Source: JAPLJU01 sp036725345 | GTDB taxonomy: Bacteria > Desulfobacterota > Syntrophia > Syntrophales > UBA2192 | Direction: 5' to 3' | Assembly: GCA_036725345.1 (NCBI GenBank) | Contig: DAIMEJ010000007.1 | Location: forward strand, 89,203 to 153,202 | DNA: 64,000 nt | Part shown: positions 24,985 to 35,400 of the stretch, in pieces | Numbering within the stretch: the stretch's first letter is position 1 | How the letters are laid out: each line of letters opens with the position of its first letter | The notes under the pieces: generated by a model | What the model was told of the DNA's origin: nothing | The model's input: only the letters and a program-made list of their open reading frames with translations | Databases searched by the model: none | Position numbers and translations under genes: made by a program

Positions 24985-26499
24985 ATGCGGATTACGGAAA
25001 ACCTGAAATTCCAGATGCTGATGAGCACGCTGTCGCTCGCCCAGAAGAACTACGGCAGCCTCGCGGAAAAGATGGCCTCGCAGAAGGACATCAACCGTCC
25101 CTCGGACGACCCCATCGGCGCCACCCGGGTGCTCAACTACCGCAGTGTCCGGGAGTCCATCGATCAGTACCAGAGAAATATCGAAAACGCCAACGCCTGG
25201 ATGGAGATCACCCATACCAAGCTCGAGAGCGTCCTTGAACTCATCGCCGAGGCTAAAGAGGCGGGCCTGAACGACCAGTCATCGGACACCCGGCAGGTCC
25301 TCGCCCAGACCGTGGGGTCCCTCATCGAGGAACTGCAGTCGCTTGCGAACTCGAAATTCGGCGACCGCTATCTCTTCTCGGGCACCGCGACGGACACGGA
25401 GCCCTTCAGCCGGACGATCCTCCCCGTTTCGGCGAGCGCCAACGCCTTTGACGGCTCCCTGTACACGGGCGGAACGTACACGGGGACTTCCGACAAGACC
25501 TTTACGGTGAGGGTCGTGAACGGCGGCGCCCTCGGTGCGGCCACCTACCAGGTCTCGGAAGACGGCGGCGCGACCTGGCTGCCCGACCCGGCCGGGACGG
25601 TCCCCGCTGACGGCACGATCACCCTCGGGGACGGTCTCACGCTGACCTTCGTCGATGACGGATCGAGCCCTCTTGTGACCGGCGACATTTTCACCGTGAA
25701 CGCCTACGAATCGGGCACGGCGACGGCTTCCCGGGTGGATGACCCGCAGGCGACCGCCGGAAACACCTTCGCGGGGACCGTCGCGCTCGACGCCTCGAGC
25801 GGGACCTACGCGGGGGAGACCAACAGAACCTTTGTCGTCAAGTTCGTCAACGGCGGCGGCGCCGTCGGAGACGCCGACTACCAGATCTCCGCCGACGGCG
25901 GAAAGACCTGGAGCGCCACCTACGACGCTGCCTGGGGGACGACCATCACCGTGGACAGCACACCCGGCAACGAGATCATTCTCCAATTCACCCCCTCCGG
26001 ACCGGGGGACAACCTCGCCGAAAACGATATCTTCCATGTGCAGGCCCGGGCGTCGTGGAATTACAACGGAAACGGCGAGAACCTCTCCGTCCGCATCGGA
26101 AAAGGCAACACGGCGACCTACAACGTCTCGGGTGAAGAGGCCTTCACCGGCCGCGGTAAAGGTGAGGTCGACCTCTTCGGCGCCCTCGAGACCCTGAAAA
26201 CGGCCCTCGAAAGCGGCGACAGGGATCTGGTCAATGAACAGGTGACCCGGCTCACGGCGGCCCAGGACCACATCCGGGAGAAGATCGCGAGCGTCGGGGC
26301 CCGGATGAGCGGACTCAACATTTCCAAGGAAAATTACCAGGTGCTCGATGAGAAGATGAGCGGTTTGATCTCCGACACGGAGGAGGTCGACCTTGCATCC
26401 CTCATCGTCGAGTTCCAGATGAAAGAAACGGCCCTGCAAGCCTCCTATGCCATGGCCGTGGAGATCGGCAAGAAGTCCATTCTGGATTTTCTGACGTGA
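24985..26499 (+). CDS. flgL: Hook-filament junction protein FlgL (HAP3) with duplicated insert
   Basis: 504 residues, about 200 more than a minimal FlgL. The N-terminal D0/D1 (MRITENLKFQMLMSTLSLAQKNYGSLAEKMASQ) and the C-terminal helix (EEVDLASLIVEFQMKETALQASYAMAVEIGKKSILDFL) are normal. The extra length is two copies of a beta-rich module at about 162-240 and 272-354, each built on GTY(T/A)G...TF.V(R/K).VNGG...Y(Q)(V/I)S.DGG.TW. These would project from the junction surface. Confidence 0.93.
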   Translation: MRITENLKFQMLMSTLSLAQKNYGSLAEKMASQKDINRPSDDPIGATRVLNYRSVRESIDQYQRNIENANAWMEITHTKLESVLELIAEAKEAGLNDQSSDTRQVLAQTVGSLIEELQSLANSKFGDRYLFSGTATDTEPFSRTILPVSASANAFDGSLYTGGTYTGTSDKTFTVRVVNGGALGAATYQVSEDGGATWLPDPAGTVPADGTITLGDGLTLTFVDDGSSPLVTGDIFTVNAYESGTATASRVDDPQATAGNTFAGTVALDASSGTYAGETNRTFVVKFVNGGGAVGDADYQISADGGKTWSATYDAAWGTTITVDSTPGNEIILQFTPSGPGDNLAENDIFHVQARASWNYNGNGENLSVRIGKGNTATYNVSGEEAFTGRGKGEVDLFGALETLKTALESGDRDLVNEQVTRLTAAQDHIREKIASVGARMSGLNISKENYQVLDEKMSGLISDTEEVDLASLIVEFQMKETALQASYAMAVEIGKKSILDFLT

Positions 26500-26562
26500 T
26501 GTGACAGGAGGTTCACCCCCAACCCCACCTACACCCCTTCCTTTTGAACCCTGAGATATCCC

Positions 26563-26590
26563 TAAAGTTTTTGGAATCCGGGGACGATAA
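26563..26590 (+). promoter_or_regulatory. Sigma-28 promoter of flagellin gene fliC
   Basis: TAAAGTTT at 26563-26570, 12 bases, then GACGATAA at 26583-26590 (7 of 8 with consensus). One base wider than the flgM promoter. Transcription would begin about 26600, leaving a leader of roughly 135 bases before the GTG start. Confidence 0.82.
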
Positions 26591-26734
26591 TTAGGGCAGA
26601 AACCATCAAAAGGAAGGAGGTGCAGGAACAGAGTCGGTTATGGGAAACGGGGTGAAAATCCAGGTATTTCAGTCACTTAAACCCTCAAGACCGGCGAGAA
26701 CACCGGAGAAAATCCAGAAAAAGGAGATCACATC

Positions 26735-27547
26735 GTGGCAGTTACAGACATCACCCTGACTTCGGGCATGCGTGCCAACCTCATCAGTCTGCAGGGCACC
26801 GTAGAGCTTCTCAACCGCACACAGGAGCGTCTTGCCACCGGCAAGAAGGTCAACAGTCCACTCGACAACGCAACCAACTACTTCGTGGCCAAATCCCACC
26901 TGGACCGCGCGAGCGACCTCGCAGTCCGCAAGGACGGCATGAGCGAGGCCATCCAGACGGTCAAGGCGGCCAACGAGGGTATCGAAGCCATCCAGCAGCT
27001 CATCGAAAACGCCAAGGGTCTCGCGCATTCCGCCTACTCCGCGGGGACGACCGGTGCCTCCACACTGGCGGCCCAGTTCGACGAGATCCTGGACCAGATC
27101 GACAACATTGTTTCCGATTCCATCTACAAGGGAACCAACCTTCTTGACGCAGATGACCTGACGATCGTTTTCAACGAAAGTGGCACGAGCGAAATGACTA
27201 TCACCGGGTTTAGTGCCAACACCACGGGTCTTAGTATCGCTTCGGCGGCGGGCAACTGGTCAACAACGACTAACATCGATGACGCCATCGCGGATCTCGA
27301 CGCGGCCCTCGATGTGCTGAGGTCGAACGCCGCGGCCCTTTCTGCAGGCATGAACGTCATCACCACGAGGGAATCCTTCACGGAGAGTATGGTGAACGTC
27401 CTCTCCGAGGGTGCTGACGCGCTCACGGCGGCTGACACCAACGAGGAGGGCGCCAACATGCTGATGCTCCAGGTCCGCCAGGCTCTTGGAACGACAGCAC
27501 TGAGCCTCTCCGCTCAGGCGGCGCAGTCCGTCCTGAGATTATTTTAG
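26735..27547 (+). CDS. fliC: Flagellin
   Basis: 270 residues, GTG start preceded by AAAAAGGAG. D0/D1 helices at the N-terminus (LTSGMRANLISLQGTVELLNRTQERLATGKKVNSPLDN) and C-terminus (ANMLMLQVRQALGTTALSLSAQAAQSVLRLF) flank a minimal centre. Residues about 143-179 are strikingly Ser/Thr rich (15 of 37), a plausible O-glycosylation patch. The gene has its own FliA promoter and a long leader. It is followed by a flagellin-like gene, flbT and flaF. Confidence 0.93.
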   Translation: MAVTDITLTSGMRANLISLQGTVELLNRTQERLATGKKVNSPLDNATNYFVAKSHLDRASDLAVRKDGMSEAIQTVKAANEGIEAIQQLIENAKGLAHSAYSAGTTGASTLAAQFDEILDQIDNIVSDSIYKGTNLLDADDLTIVFNESGTSEMTITGFSANTTGLSIASAAGNWSTTTNIDDAIADLDAALDVLRSNAAALSAGMNVITTRESFTESMVNVLSEGADALTAADTNEEGANMLMLQVRQALGTTALSLSAQAAQSVLRLF

Positions 27548-27632
27548 TAGCGGGGACTTAAGCGGGTCGATCTGCGCCTCGCCGTGGGTCCCCGAGTAGA
27601 GTGTAACCGAAGCATGGGTTTAACCGGAAAAA

Positions 27633-27657
27633 GGGGAGGAGAAGGACTCTCCTCCCC
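27633..27657 (+). terminator. Strong hairpin after fliC, without T tract
   Basis: GGGGAGGAGA and TCTCCTCCCC form a perfect 10-bp stem with a 5-base loop. It lies 85 bp after the fliC stop and 27 bp before the next start. A C run, not a T run, follows. More likely a processing or 3'-end stabilising hairpin that lets fliC mRNA accumulate over the distal genes than a full terminator. Confidence 0.45.
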
Positions 27658-27684
27658 CCCCTTCCGCCATGCGGGAGAAAAACT

Positions 27685-28560
27685 ATGATTGTTATCAGAT
27701 CTGCCATCGAACAGTCTCTGATCGTCCTGAACCGGACGAACGACAGCATGGATGTTGTGACCAGAAAGCTCAGCGCGGGGAAGAAGATCAACGTCCCGGA
27801 GGATGACCCCGTGCTCTGGGCCGGCGCAGAAAAGGGCCGTTCCATCGCGGAGCACCTGGGTGCCGTCAACAACAGTCTTGAGTCCGTTGCCATCAGCATC
27901 CGGGGTGCGGACCTCACGATGGAGACCATCGGGAAGCACGTTGACCAGATGATCGGGAATGTCAAGAACTTCCCGCCCTACCCCCCCGGGGACACCTCTG
28001 CGGAAAGGGCGAAATTCCTCGAGAGCTTCAACGGGATCCGCCGGATGATAAACGATCTCACCCTGCCGCCGAGAGACGACCTCGGTCAGTACATCATGGC
28101 CGATTCGGCGTCCCTTTCGGAGCCCGTGGACGTGTGGAGCGTGGTCATCGACGAAGGAGGCCGCGTCCGGACCATCCAGAAGCAGGAAGTGCACACGGGA
28201 TCGACGGGCCTCGATATCCCCGAACTTTCCGAAGGGGACATCACCACGACAGGCCTGCCCGGCGGGCCGCTCGACGAGGCAAAGATCAGCGACATCATCG
28301 CAAACCTCGAAAGGGCGAAAGTAACACTGACCGAGAGGCGGTCGGGGCTTGCCATGGATGCGGCGGGCATCGCCCGGGCGAAGGCCTTCAACGACCGCGT
28401 CGCTTCCTTTTACACGACCTTTGCGGAAAACGCGGTGCAGGCCGACACGGACGAGGCGGCCGCGCAGGCGAAGAGCCTGGAGCTCAAACGGGAGCTGGCC
28501 ATTGAGGCAATGAACAGCATTACCTCCATGCACTCGGAGCTTATCGAACTCTTGAGATAG
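27685..28560 (+). CDS. Flagellin-family protein (second, divergent)
   Basis: 291 residues. The N-terminal flagellin helical domain is clear at about 3-110 (IEQSLIVLNRTNDSMDVVTRKLSAGKKINVPEDDPVLWAGAEKGRSI). The C-terminal helix (about 245-290, DEAAAQAKSLELKRELAIEAMNSITSMHSELIELLR) replaces the usual flagellin D0 end and lacks its LL.R/RLF tail. The centre (about 110-215) is beta-rich and short. It could be a minor filament or junction subunit, or a flagellin-like regulator. Eight bases separate it from flbT. Confidence 0.75.
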   Translation: MIVIRSAIEQSLIVLNRTNDSMDVVTRKLSAGKKINVPEDDPVLWAGAEKGRSIAEHLGAVNNSLESVAISIRGADLTMETIGKHVDQMIGNVKNFPPYPPGDTSAERAKFLESFNGIRRMINDLTLPPRDDLGQYIMADSASLSEPVDVWSVVIDEGGRVRTIQKQEVHTGSTGLDIPELSEGDITTTGLPGGPLDEAKISDIIANLERAKVTLTERRSGLAMDAAGIARAKAFNDRVASFYTTFAENAVQADTDEAAAQAKSLELKRELAIEAMNSITSMHSELIELLR

Positions 28561-28567
28561 AGAATTT

Positions 28568-28987
28568 ATGGGACTGAAAATTGAGTTGAAACCGCAGGAG
28601 CGGTTCATCATCGGGGGTGCTGTTGTCAAAAACGGCGACTCCAGAACGGAACTCATCATCGAAAACAGGGTCCCCATCCTCCGCGAGAAGGATATCCTGA
28701 GCGTCGACAAGGCCGACACCCCCTGCAAGAGGATTTACTTTCTCCTTCAGCTCATGTACGTCGAAGGGAAGGATCTCGCCGAATTTCAAAAAACTTACTG
28801 GGATCTGGTCCGGGATGTGGTCAAAGCGGCCCCCAGCCTGATCGGGTTCATTGACGCCATCAGCGAGCACCTCATCAGCAACCGCTATTACCAGGCCCTG
28901 AAAGTCGCCAAGCAGCTCATCAAACGGGAGGAAAAGTTGGTCCATGACGCAGGAAAGACAACTGGAAGCGTACCAGAAAACCCATAA
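28568..28987 (+). CDS. flbT: Flagellin mRNA regulator FlbT
   Basis: 139 residues with the FlbT layout: LKPQERFIIGGAVVKNGDSRTELIIENRVPILREKDILS at the N-terminus, then TPCKRIYFLLQLMYVEGKD, then a helical end. In Caulobacter FlbT binds the 5' leader of flagellin mRNA and represses translation until the hook is finished. The long fliC leader here fits such control, which is inference. Its 3' end overlaps flaF by 44 bp. Confidence 0.88.
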   Translation: MGLKIELKPQERFIIGGAVVKNGDSRTELIIENRVPILREKDILSVDKADTPCKRIYFLLQLMYVEGKDLAEFQKTYWDLVRDVVKAAPSLIGFIDAISEHLISNRYYQALKVAKQLIKREEKLVHDAGKTTGSVPENP

Positions 28988-29327
28988 GATGGCCATGACG
29001 GACCGCGAGGTGGAAGCCTCCGTCCTCACCAAAGGGGCCCTCATGCTCCAGAGGTGCCAGGAGGAGTGGGACAAAGGCGGAAACAACGGCCTGCTTGATG
29101 ACGCCCTGCGTTACAACCAACTCATCTGGACGATCTTCCAGGGGGAACTGGGTCGAAGAGATCATCCCATGCCGAAGGATCTCCGCGAGAAGATATTGAC
29201 GCTGAGCCTGTTCATCGACAAACGGATCTTTGAAATTATGGCCTATCCCAACCCCAAAAAGCTCGATGCCATCATCAATATCAACTTGAATCTTGCGGCG
29301 GGTCTCAGGGGATCATCTGAACCATAA
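28944..29327 (+). CDS. flaF: Flagellin synthesis/secretion regulator FlaF
   Basis: 127 residues, all helical, with the FlaF pattern EAYQKTHKMAMTDREVEASVLTKGALMLQRC, ALRYNQLIWTIFQGELG and LREKILTLSLFIDKRIFEIM. In Caulobacter, FlaF opposes FlbT and is needed for flagellin production. GGAGG upstream of the ATG lies inside flbT, so the two are translated in an overlapping pair. Last gene of the flagellar block. Confidence 0.88.
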   Translation: MTQERQLEAYQKTHKMAMTDREVEASVLTKGALMLQRCQEEWDKGGNNGLLDDALRYNQLIWTIFQGELGRRDHPMPKDLREKILTLSLFIDKRIFEIMAYPNPKKLDAIININLNLAAGLRGSSEP

Positions 29328-29358
29328 ACGGAATCAAAAGGGTAAGGGAGGAACAAAG

Positions 29359-29388
29359 AAAGGCGGCTTATTCATCAAGCCGCCTTTT
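29359..29388. terminator. Intrinsic terminator between flaF and the converging giant gene
   Basis: AAAGGCGGCTT and AAGCCGCCTTT form an 11-bp stem with a 7-base loop, ending in TTTT. Read on the other strand it also ends in T-rich sequence, so it may stop both converging transcripts. Confidence 0.88.
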
Positions 29389-29433
29389 CAAATATCCTGG
29401 TATTGCCCGCCGTGTTTTAGGCGTGCGCAGCCG

Positions 29434-32400
29434 TCACTCGGGCTGCAGGGCAGGAACCCCCAGCGCCGTTTCTCCTTTCTGAAATTCCGGATCGACTTCG
29501 ATACCCACGGGAACTGGCCCGGGCAGGGGACCCTCTTCACCGGCGAGCATCATGATTCTCTCGATCTCCTCATCAGAGGCCTCGAGACTGCGGGACTTGA
29601 GACGAGACTTGAGAAGGTCACTCCAGATGCTCCGCGCGGCCGCCAGAAGCTTCGCACCATCTTCATCCCGACCTGCCGAGAGGAGTTTTTTGACGTAGGC
29701 CTGGAAAAAAACCGCCGGGTTCGTATTCTTTTTTCTCATATATTCAACTGTCGATTTGTACCTGTCCGTCCTGCCGATGAGGATGAGCGCCGCTGCGGAG
29801 AGAGCCTGGGCGGGGATGTAATCCGGGATTTTCTGAATCAGGTTGTCCAGGATCGCAACGGCTTCCTCAGGGCGGCCCATGTAGACCTCGCTCATAGCAA
29901 GGTTGAGATGAGCCTCTTTCAGCTCAGGGTCGATTTCCAGGGCTTTTTTACAGTTGATTGCCGCCTCCTTGAAGAGGCCCGTTTCCAAACAAACGTGCCC
30001 CAGGTTCATATAGGCGAGATGGAGGTCTTCCTTGGAACCGGAATCCAGAAATTGATTCCAGAGGTCGACCGCCTCATCATATCTGCGAAGCCGTGCCGCC
30101 ACGACAGCCAGCTCATAAATCGCCCGGGCATTCCCTCCGGATTCATCGATTTTCTTTTTCCCGAGCCGATAGTAGATCTCGCCCTTGTCGACACCCTCTG
30201 TTGATTTCATCGTCCCATAATGGTGCACGGGTATGCTGCTCGTAAGGATCTTCAGTTTGTGCCGGAGCATGGAATCCTCGACGAGTTCATGAACAGAATT
30301 TTTGAAATGGATCCGGGGGTCGTTTCTGAAAAGTCTCACCTTGCGACTGGGATACCATCCCGGTCCCGCTTCTTCCTTCGCGTAGGAGCCGTCGTTCGGA
30401 ATCCAGCCTTCCGTGGTCATGGCGGCCGTGTAGTTTCGTGTCGTGAGGATGAACCCATCGGCCCCGGCCTTCCGGCCCTTGACCGTGGAGGTGAGCTTTC
30501 GTAGTCCTCCAAAGTCGCAGGGGGCAATGACCTCGTCGGCGTCGAGGACGAGTATCCAGTCACCGGCGGCCTTGGCAAGAGAAAGATTTCTCGCCTCCGA
30601 AAAGTCATCCCGCCAGGGGATGTCGAAGACCTTCGCGCCGAAAGCGGCGGCAATGTCCTTTGTCCGGTCCGTCGAGCCCGTATCCACAACGATGATCTCG
30701 TCAACAGCGGGCTTTGTGGTTGAGAGACAGCGGACCAGATTCCTTTCCTCGTTCTTCACGATCATGCACAGGGAAATCTTATTCCGGTCTTTTTTACGGG
30801 TCGGCGTTTCCAGGGGACCAGTCTTTGAGCGGATTTCGAGAGCCGCCTTCATGAATCCCTCGTCGATTTCGAAGAGGGCCATGGCCCTTTCGATCTCCTC
30901 CATGGCCTCCCCGAACTTTTCCAGGGACATCAGGAGGTCGATGAGCAGGAATGAGATGGAGCGGTTCAGGGGGTGAAGGCACTTCGCTTCCCGGAAGATC
31001 GCCGTGGCCTGTTCAAGTTGCCCCATGTTCTTGGCGGCCGCGTGATAGAGGTTCGCCACATCGGCCAGATCCGGCGATAGAATGAAACCCTTTTCAAGGA
31101 ACCGGAAAGCCTCCTCGCCGGGTTCTTTCTTCCATTTCACGACGCCGAGATTGGCGTGGGCCTCACCGTAAGAAGGATCGACTTCGATGGCCTGCCGAAA
31201 GAGAGATGCCGCTTCTTCGAGGGCTTCTTTCTTGTAGGCAAGAATTCCCTTGAGGTTCAGGGCTTCTGCCCGAACTTCGGACTGTTCGAGTGTCTTTTCG
31301 GCAAGTATGCCGGCCGCGTCGTCCTCGTTCAACCCCTCTCGAGCGAAGCCGGTGAGGATCTGCGTTTTGCCATTTCGACCTTCCAGGGGCATCTCGTTCA
31401 GGACGTCAAGGGCGTCCTTGAAGTTCTTGGTCTGAATCAGAATTTCGGCAAGCTCATGATAGGTTTTGGGTTCCGAGGGAACGAATTTGATTGCCTCGAG
31501 ATAGAGATCAACGGCTTTGTTGAGTTGCCCTGATTGATGATATTCCCGGGCCACCTCGGCTTTTTTCAGGGCAAGGCAGCTGCGGCCCAGACCCTCTGCG
31601 AGTTGAAGACCACGCCACTTGTCGTCGAAGATCTTCCGGTGGCCCGTCAGAGTGGCACCGTAGTTGATCTTGTTGCCGATGAAGCTCCGGCTTCCATAAT
31701 GGTGGATGAAAACGTCGCCGGCGATTACGTTACGATACCCCGCAAGGGTGGCCCTCAGGCAGAAATCGTCGTCCTCGAAGTTTCCCGTGCCAAAGGTTTC
31801 ATCTAGGGGGCCGATGGCATTTACCAGGCTCCGCCGGAAGAGCATACAGAAGCCGACGAGCCTCCGGGATGGAACCCGTCGGTGACGATTTCTATTCCTG
31901 AATTCGCGAGCATAAACCTGGAGATCGTCTACGGACCTGTAGGTGACCCCCTCAACCTTCTGTATGCCGCTGATGTTGTTGGTCATCGGCCCGACGATAC
32001 CGATGTCGGGCGAACTGTTGAGATGCTCCAGCATCCCCGGGAGCCAGTTCTCGGTGACGAGGATATCGTTGTTCAGAAGGAGGATGTATTCCCCTTTCGA
32101 GGCCTCGATGCCCTGGTTGCAGCCGCGGGCGAAACCAAGGTTTTCTTTATTTGCGATCAGTCTAAAGTTTGTATTTTTTGTGACGAATGTTTTGAACCAT
32201 TTCACCGTGCCGTCTTTCGAACCGTTGTCGACGAAGATAATCTCGTGGGATTCCGGTGTGCGCTTCCTGATGCTCTCTACACACCTCTTCGTGTAATCAA
32301 GTTCATTGAAGGTCAGAATCACGATGGATACAAGACCTTCGACAAAGTCTTTTTCCTTATTTTTTTTCTGATCACAGATGTCGACAGCCTGCCGCTTCAG

Positions 32401-35400
32401 GACGACCACGCGGGACATCATTTCCCTCAGCCTCTCGTCCACTCTTTCAGGGGAAAAGTTGTCCCGGATATATTGTTTTCCCGCAGAAGCCACCGCCGTC
32501 CAGAGCCGGTCATCGCTGCAGAGCTTTACGATCTCTCTTGCGAAAGATTCGGCGTCGTCGGCAATGAAGGCGGTATGCCCGGAGACGAGATTCATGCCTT
32601 CGGCACCGATGGACGTGGTCACAACGGGAAGCCCGGCGGCCATGGCTTCCCCGATTTTTCCTTTCATTCCGGAGCCGAAGCGTAATGGCGATATCGAGAC
32701 ACGCGCCTTTTTGAGATAAGGTTCCGTCGCCGGGACATAACCCGTGACGATGATATCATTGTTCCGAAGACTGATAATCTCTTTCGAGGGGTTGTTCCCG
32801 ACGATGGTGAGTGTCATTCCGGGAAGTTCCCTCTTCACGATGGGGAGGACATCCCGGACAAAATATTTCACGGCATCGGCATTGGGCGGGTGATTGAAGT
32901 TTCCGACGAAGAGAAGGCCCTCTCGTTCTTCGCATTCTGCCGCATCCTCGTTCGTAGGATGAATGTTCGGGATTACAAAGTGTTCCTTGCCCGGGAGATG
33001 GGATTTCAGGTGACCCCAGTCCTCCTCCGTGATGGTGACAACCGCATCTGCTTCGCCGTAGATGGCGATTTCCTCATCCTTTGTTTTTTCGGCCTTAACC
33101 ATGAGATCCTGATCGCCATGAATCTCCGCCATACGCTGCTCCCGGACAAAATGGATGTCCACAGAGTCGATAATGATTTTCGTCTCAGGCGAGCATTCGC
33201 GGATGGCCGGAAGGTATTGAAGGGCAATCTCGTAGAAGGACAGGTAGGCCGCTTCGTAAAACCGGCGTGCGAGAAGTTTTTCCAGATCAATCCCCATTCC
33301 TTGTGCGCCAAGACCCATCGATCTCAGCATCGCCGGGTCCGTGGCGAAAACTTCAACCCCGATTCCCTGCAAGATTCTGGCGTATCGCTCCTGGCCACTG
33401 CCGTTTCGGGCGATGAAGGTGATGTGATACCCTTGGTTATTGAGGAGCCGGACGATGTGGAAAAGCCTCAGCGATCCGGATGCCCGGTCGAACATGGGAA
33501 GCGATGGGTCGATGACAAGGATATTGCCCCGAGTGTTTCTTTCACTTGCCGCGATGATATTTTCCGCGCGGGACGCATACTGCTTCTTCAGTTCTTCCGA
33601 CCACTTCTTGATGAATTTCTCTCTGTTAATGACCTGGTATCTTTTCATGCCCTGCGAGAGGTCGGTGCCGCTCGAGATGCCTTCATGGTGAATCACCCTC
33701 GAAAAGGGACAGAACATGACCCTGTAACCGAGCGATCTCGCCCCGAAGCACAAATCCGTGTCTTCATAGTAACCCGGTGAGTAACTCTCGTCGAAATAAT
33801 TCAACTTCTCCAGAAGGTCTTTACGGACGAGCAAGCTTGCGCCCGAAACGTAATCAACCTCCCTCACATAGCTGTAATCCGGTTTATCCGGGTCGTCCAG
33901 TCTCCCGTAGTTCCATCCCTGCCCGTCACTGAATATGATACCCCCGGCTTCCTGCAGTCGGCCATCGGGATAGACGAGCTTCGACCCCACGATCCCGATG
34001 CGTTCATCCGACCGGGCCAGGTCGATGAGGCTCTCCAGCCAACGGTCCTGCGGTTCGGTGTCGTTGTTCAAAAACACGACGTATTCACCCGCGGCCATCC
34101 GCGCCCCCTGGTTGCAGGCCTTGGTGAAACCGACGTTGCTTTCATTGGTGACGATTTTTGTATTGCCCTGCAAAGATCTGAGATAGACAGGGGTTTCATC
34201 GGTCGAGGCGTTGTCCACGAAGATGAGTTCATAACAGATATCAGTCGTGTGTTGTTTGACTGACTCTATACATTTTCTCGTGTAATCCACATGGTTGAAG
34301 ACCGGGATGACGATAGAAGCCTTGATTTGCCCCTCATGCTTTCCGGGTTTTGTTTCAGGTATTTCCGTACAAGTTTTTTTATCATCTTCTCCCGGGTGAG
34401 AGGCCGCGTTTCGCACTTGCAGCAGATTTCTCAAGGCTTCCAGACTGTCTCTCACTGTGATGTTTTGCGGTTCGATTTCCAGGACTCTGTTGAAGAGTTT
34501 TTCGGCGACATCGAGGCGTCCCATGGCTATGACGATGTGACCCAAAGAAATAAGGGTCTCGACGTCATCGGGGTGATCGGTGAGGATTCGTTGATAGATT
34601 TCAAAAGCTTTGTCGATCCGGCCCGATTCAATGTAGTAGAAATCGGCGAGGTTCTTCAGGATGGTTGTGTTTCGGGGGTCGAGTGCTGCGGCTTTTTCAT
34701 AGTATTCAAGGGCCTTGTCCTTCTGTCCTTTTTTGTAGCAGAGAACACCCAGATCGTTGTGGGCGAGGGCATCTTCCGGGGAGAATTCCAAGTGCCTCCC
34801 CAACGTGTCAATGGCTTCATCCTCTTTTTGCGGACAAGATGGTTTTCGGGCATTCGCGTATTTTTCTCCGGTTTCCTCGGGTCGTCTTTTGCCTTCGGGA
34901 GGGAAAAGCCCCTCATGGGCGAATTGTCGGCCTCGCTTCGTCACGATAGTCCGGGCCTGAGCCATCTCCCCGCTTTGCCCTGTCGTCATCGTCGAGCCGT
35001 CCTGCCGCCATGTGAAGGCACAGGTCACCTTTGGGATGTGGGCGAATTTGAACTTCCGGGACATTCTCATCCAGAGATCCCAGTCCTCGAGGGATTTAAG
35101 TGTTTCGTCAAAAAGACCGACTTCTCCGAGGCAGGATTTTTCGTGCATCACACAGAGCACGGGAATGAAATTGTCCCTGAGGATACGCTCGTAGTCGAAG
35201 TCAAAAGAGTAGGGGACGTCCTTTTTGACGATCTGGTATCTGCCGTTTCGCTTTTCCTGAAATGCCCTGTGCGCATCCGTATAAGCCACCTTGTGTTCGT
35301 TTGATTCCAGGTGAGAGACAAGCGTCTCCAGGTGATCCGGGTAGTAAACATCGTCATCATCGAGATAGGCGATGTATTTCCCCCGGGCAAGCCGGATGCC

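Noticed and set aside
26639..26758. Short frame starting ATG 26639 in the fliC leader
   Set aside because: The nearest GGAGG is too far upstream and the frame runs into fliC in another phase; probably chance.
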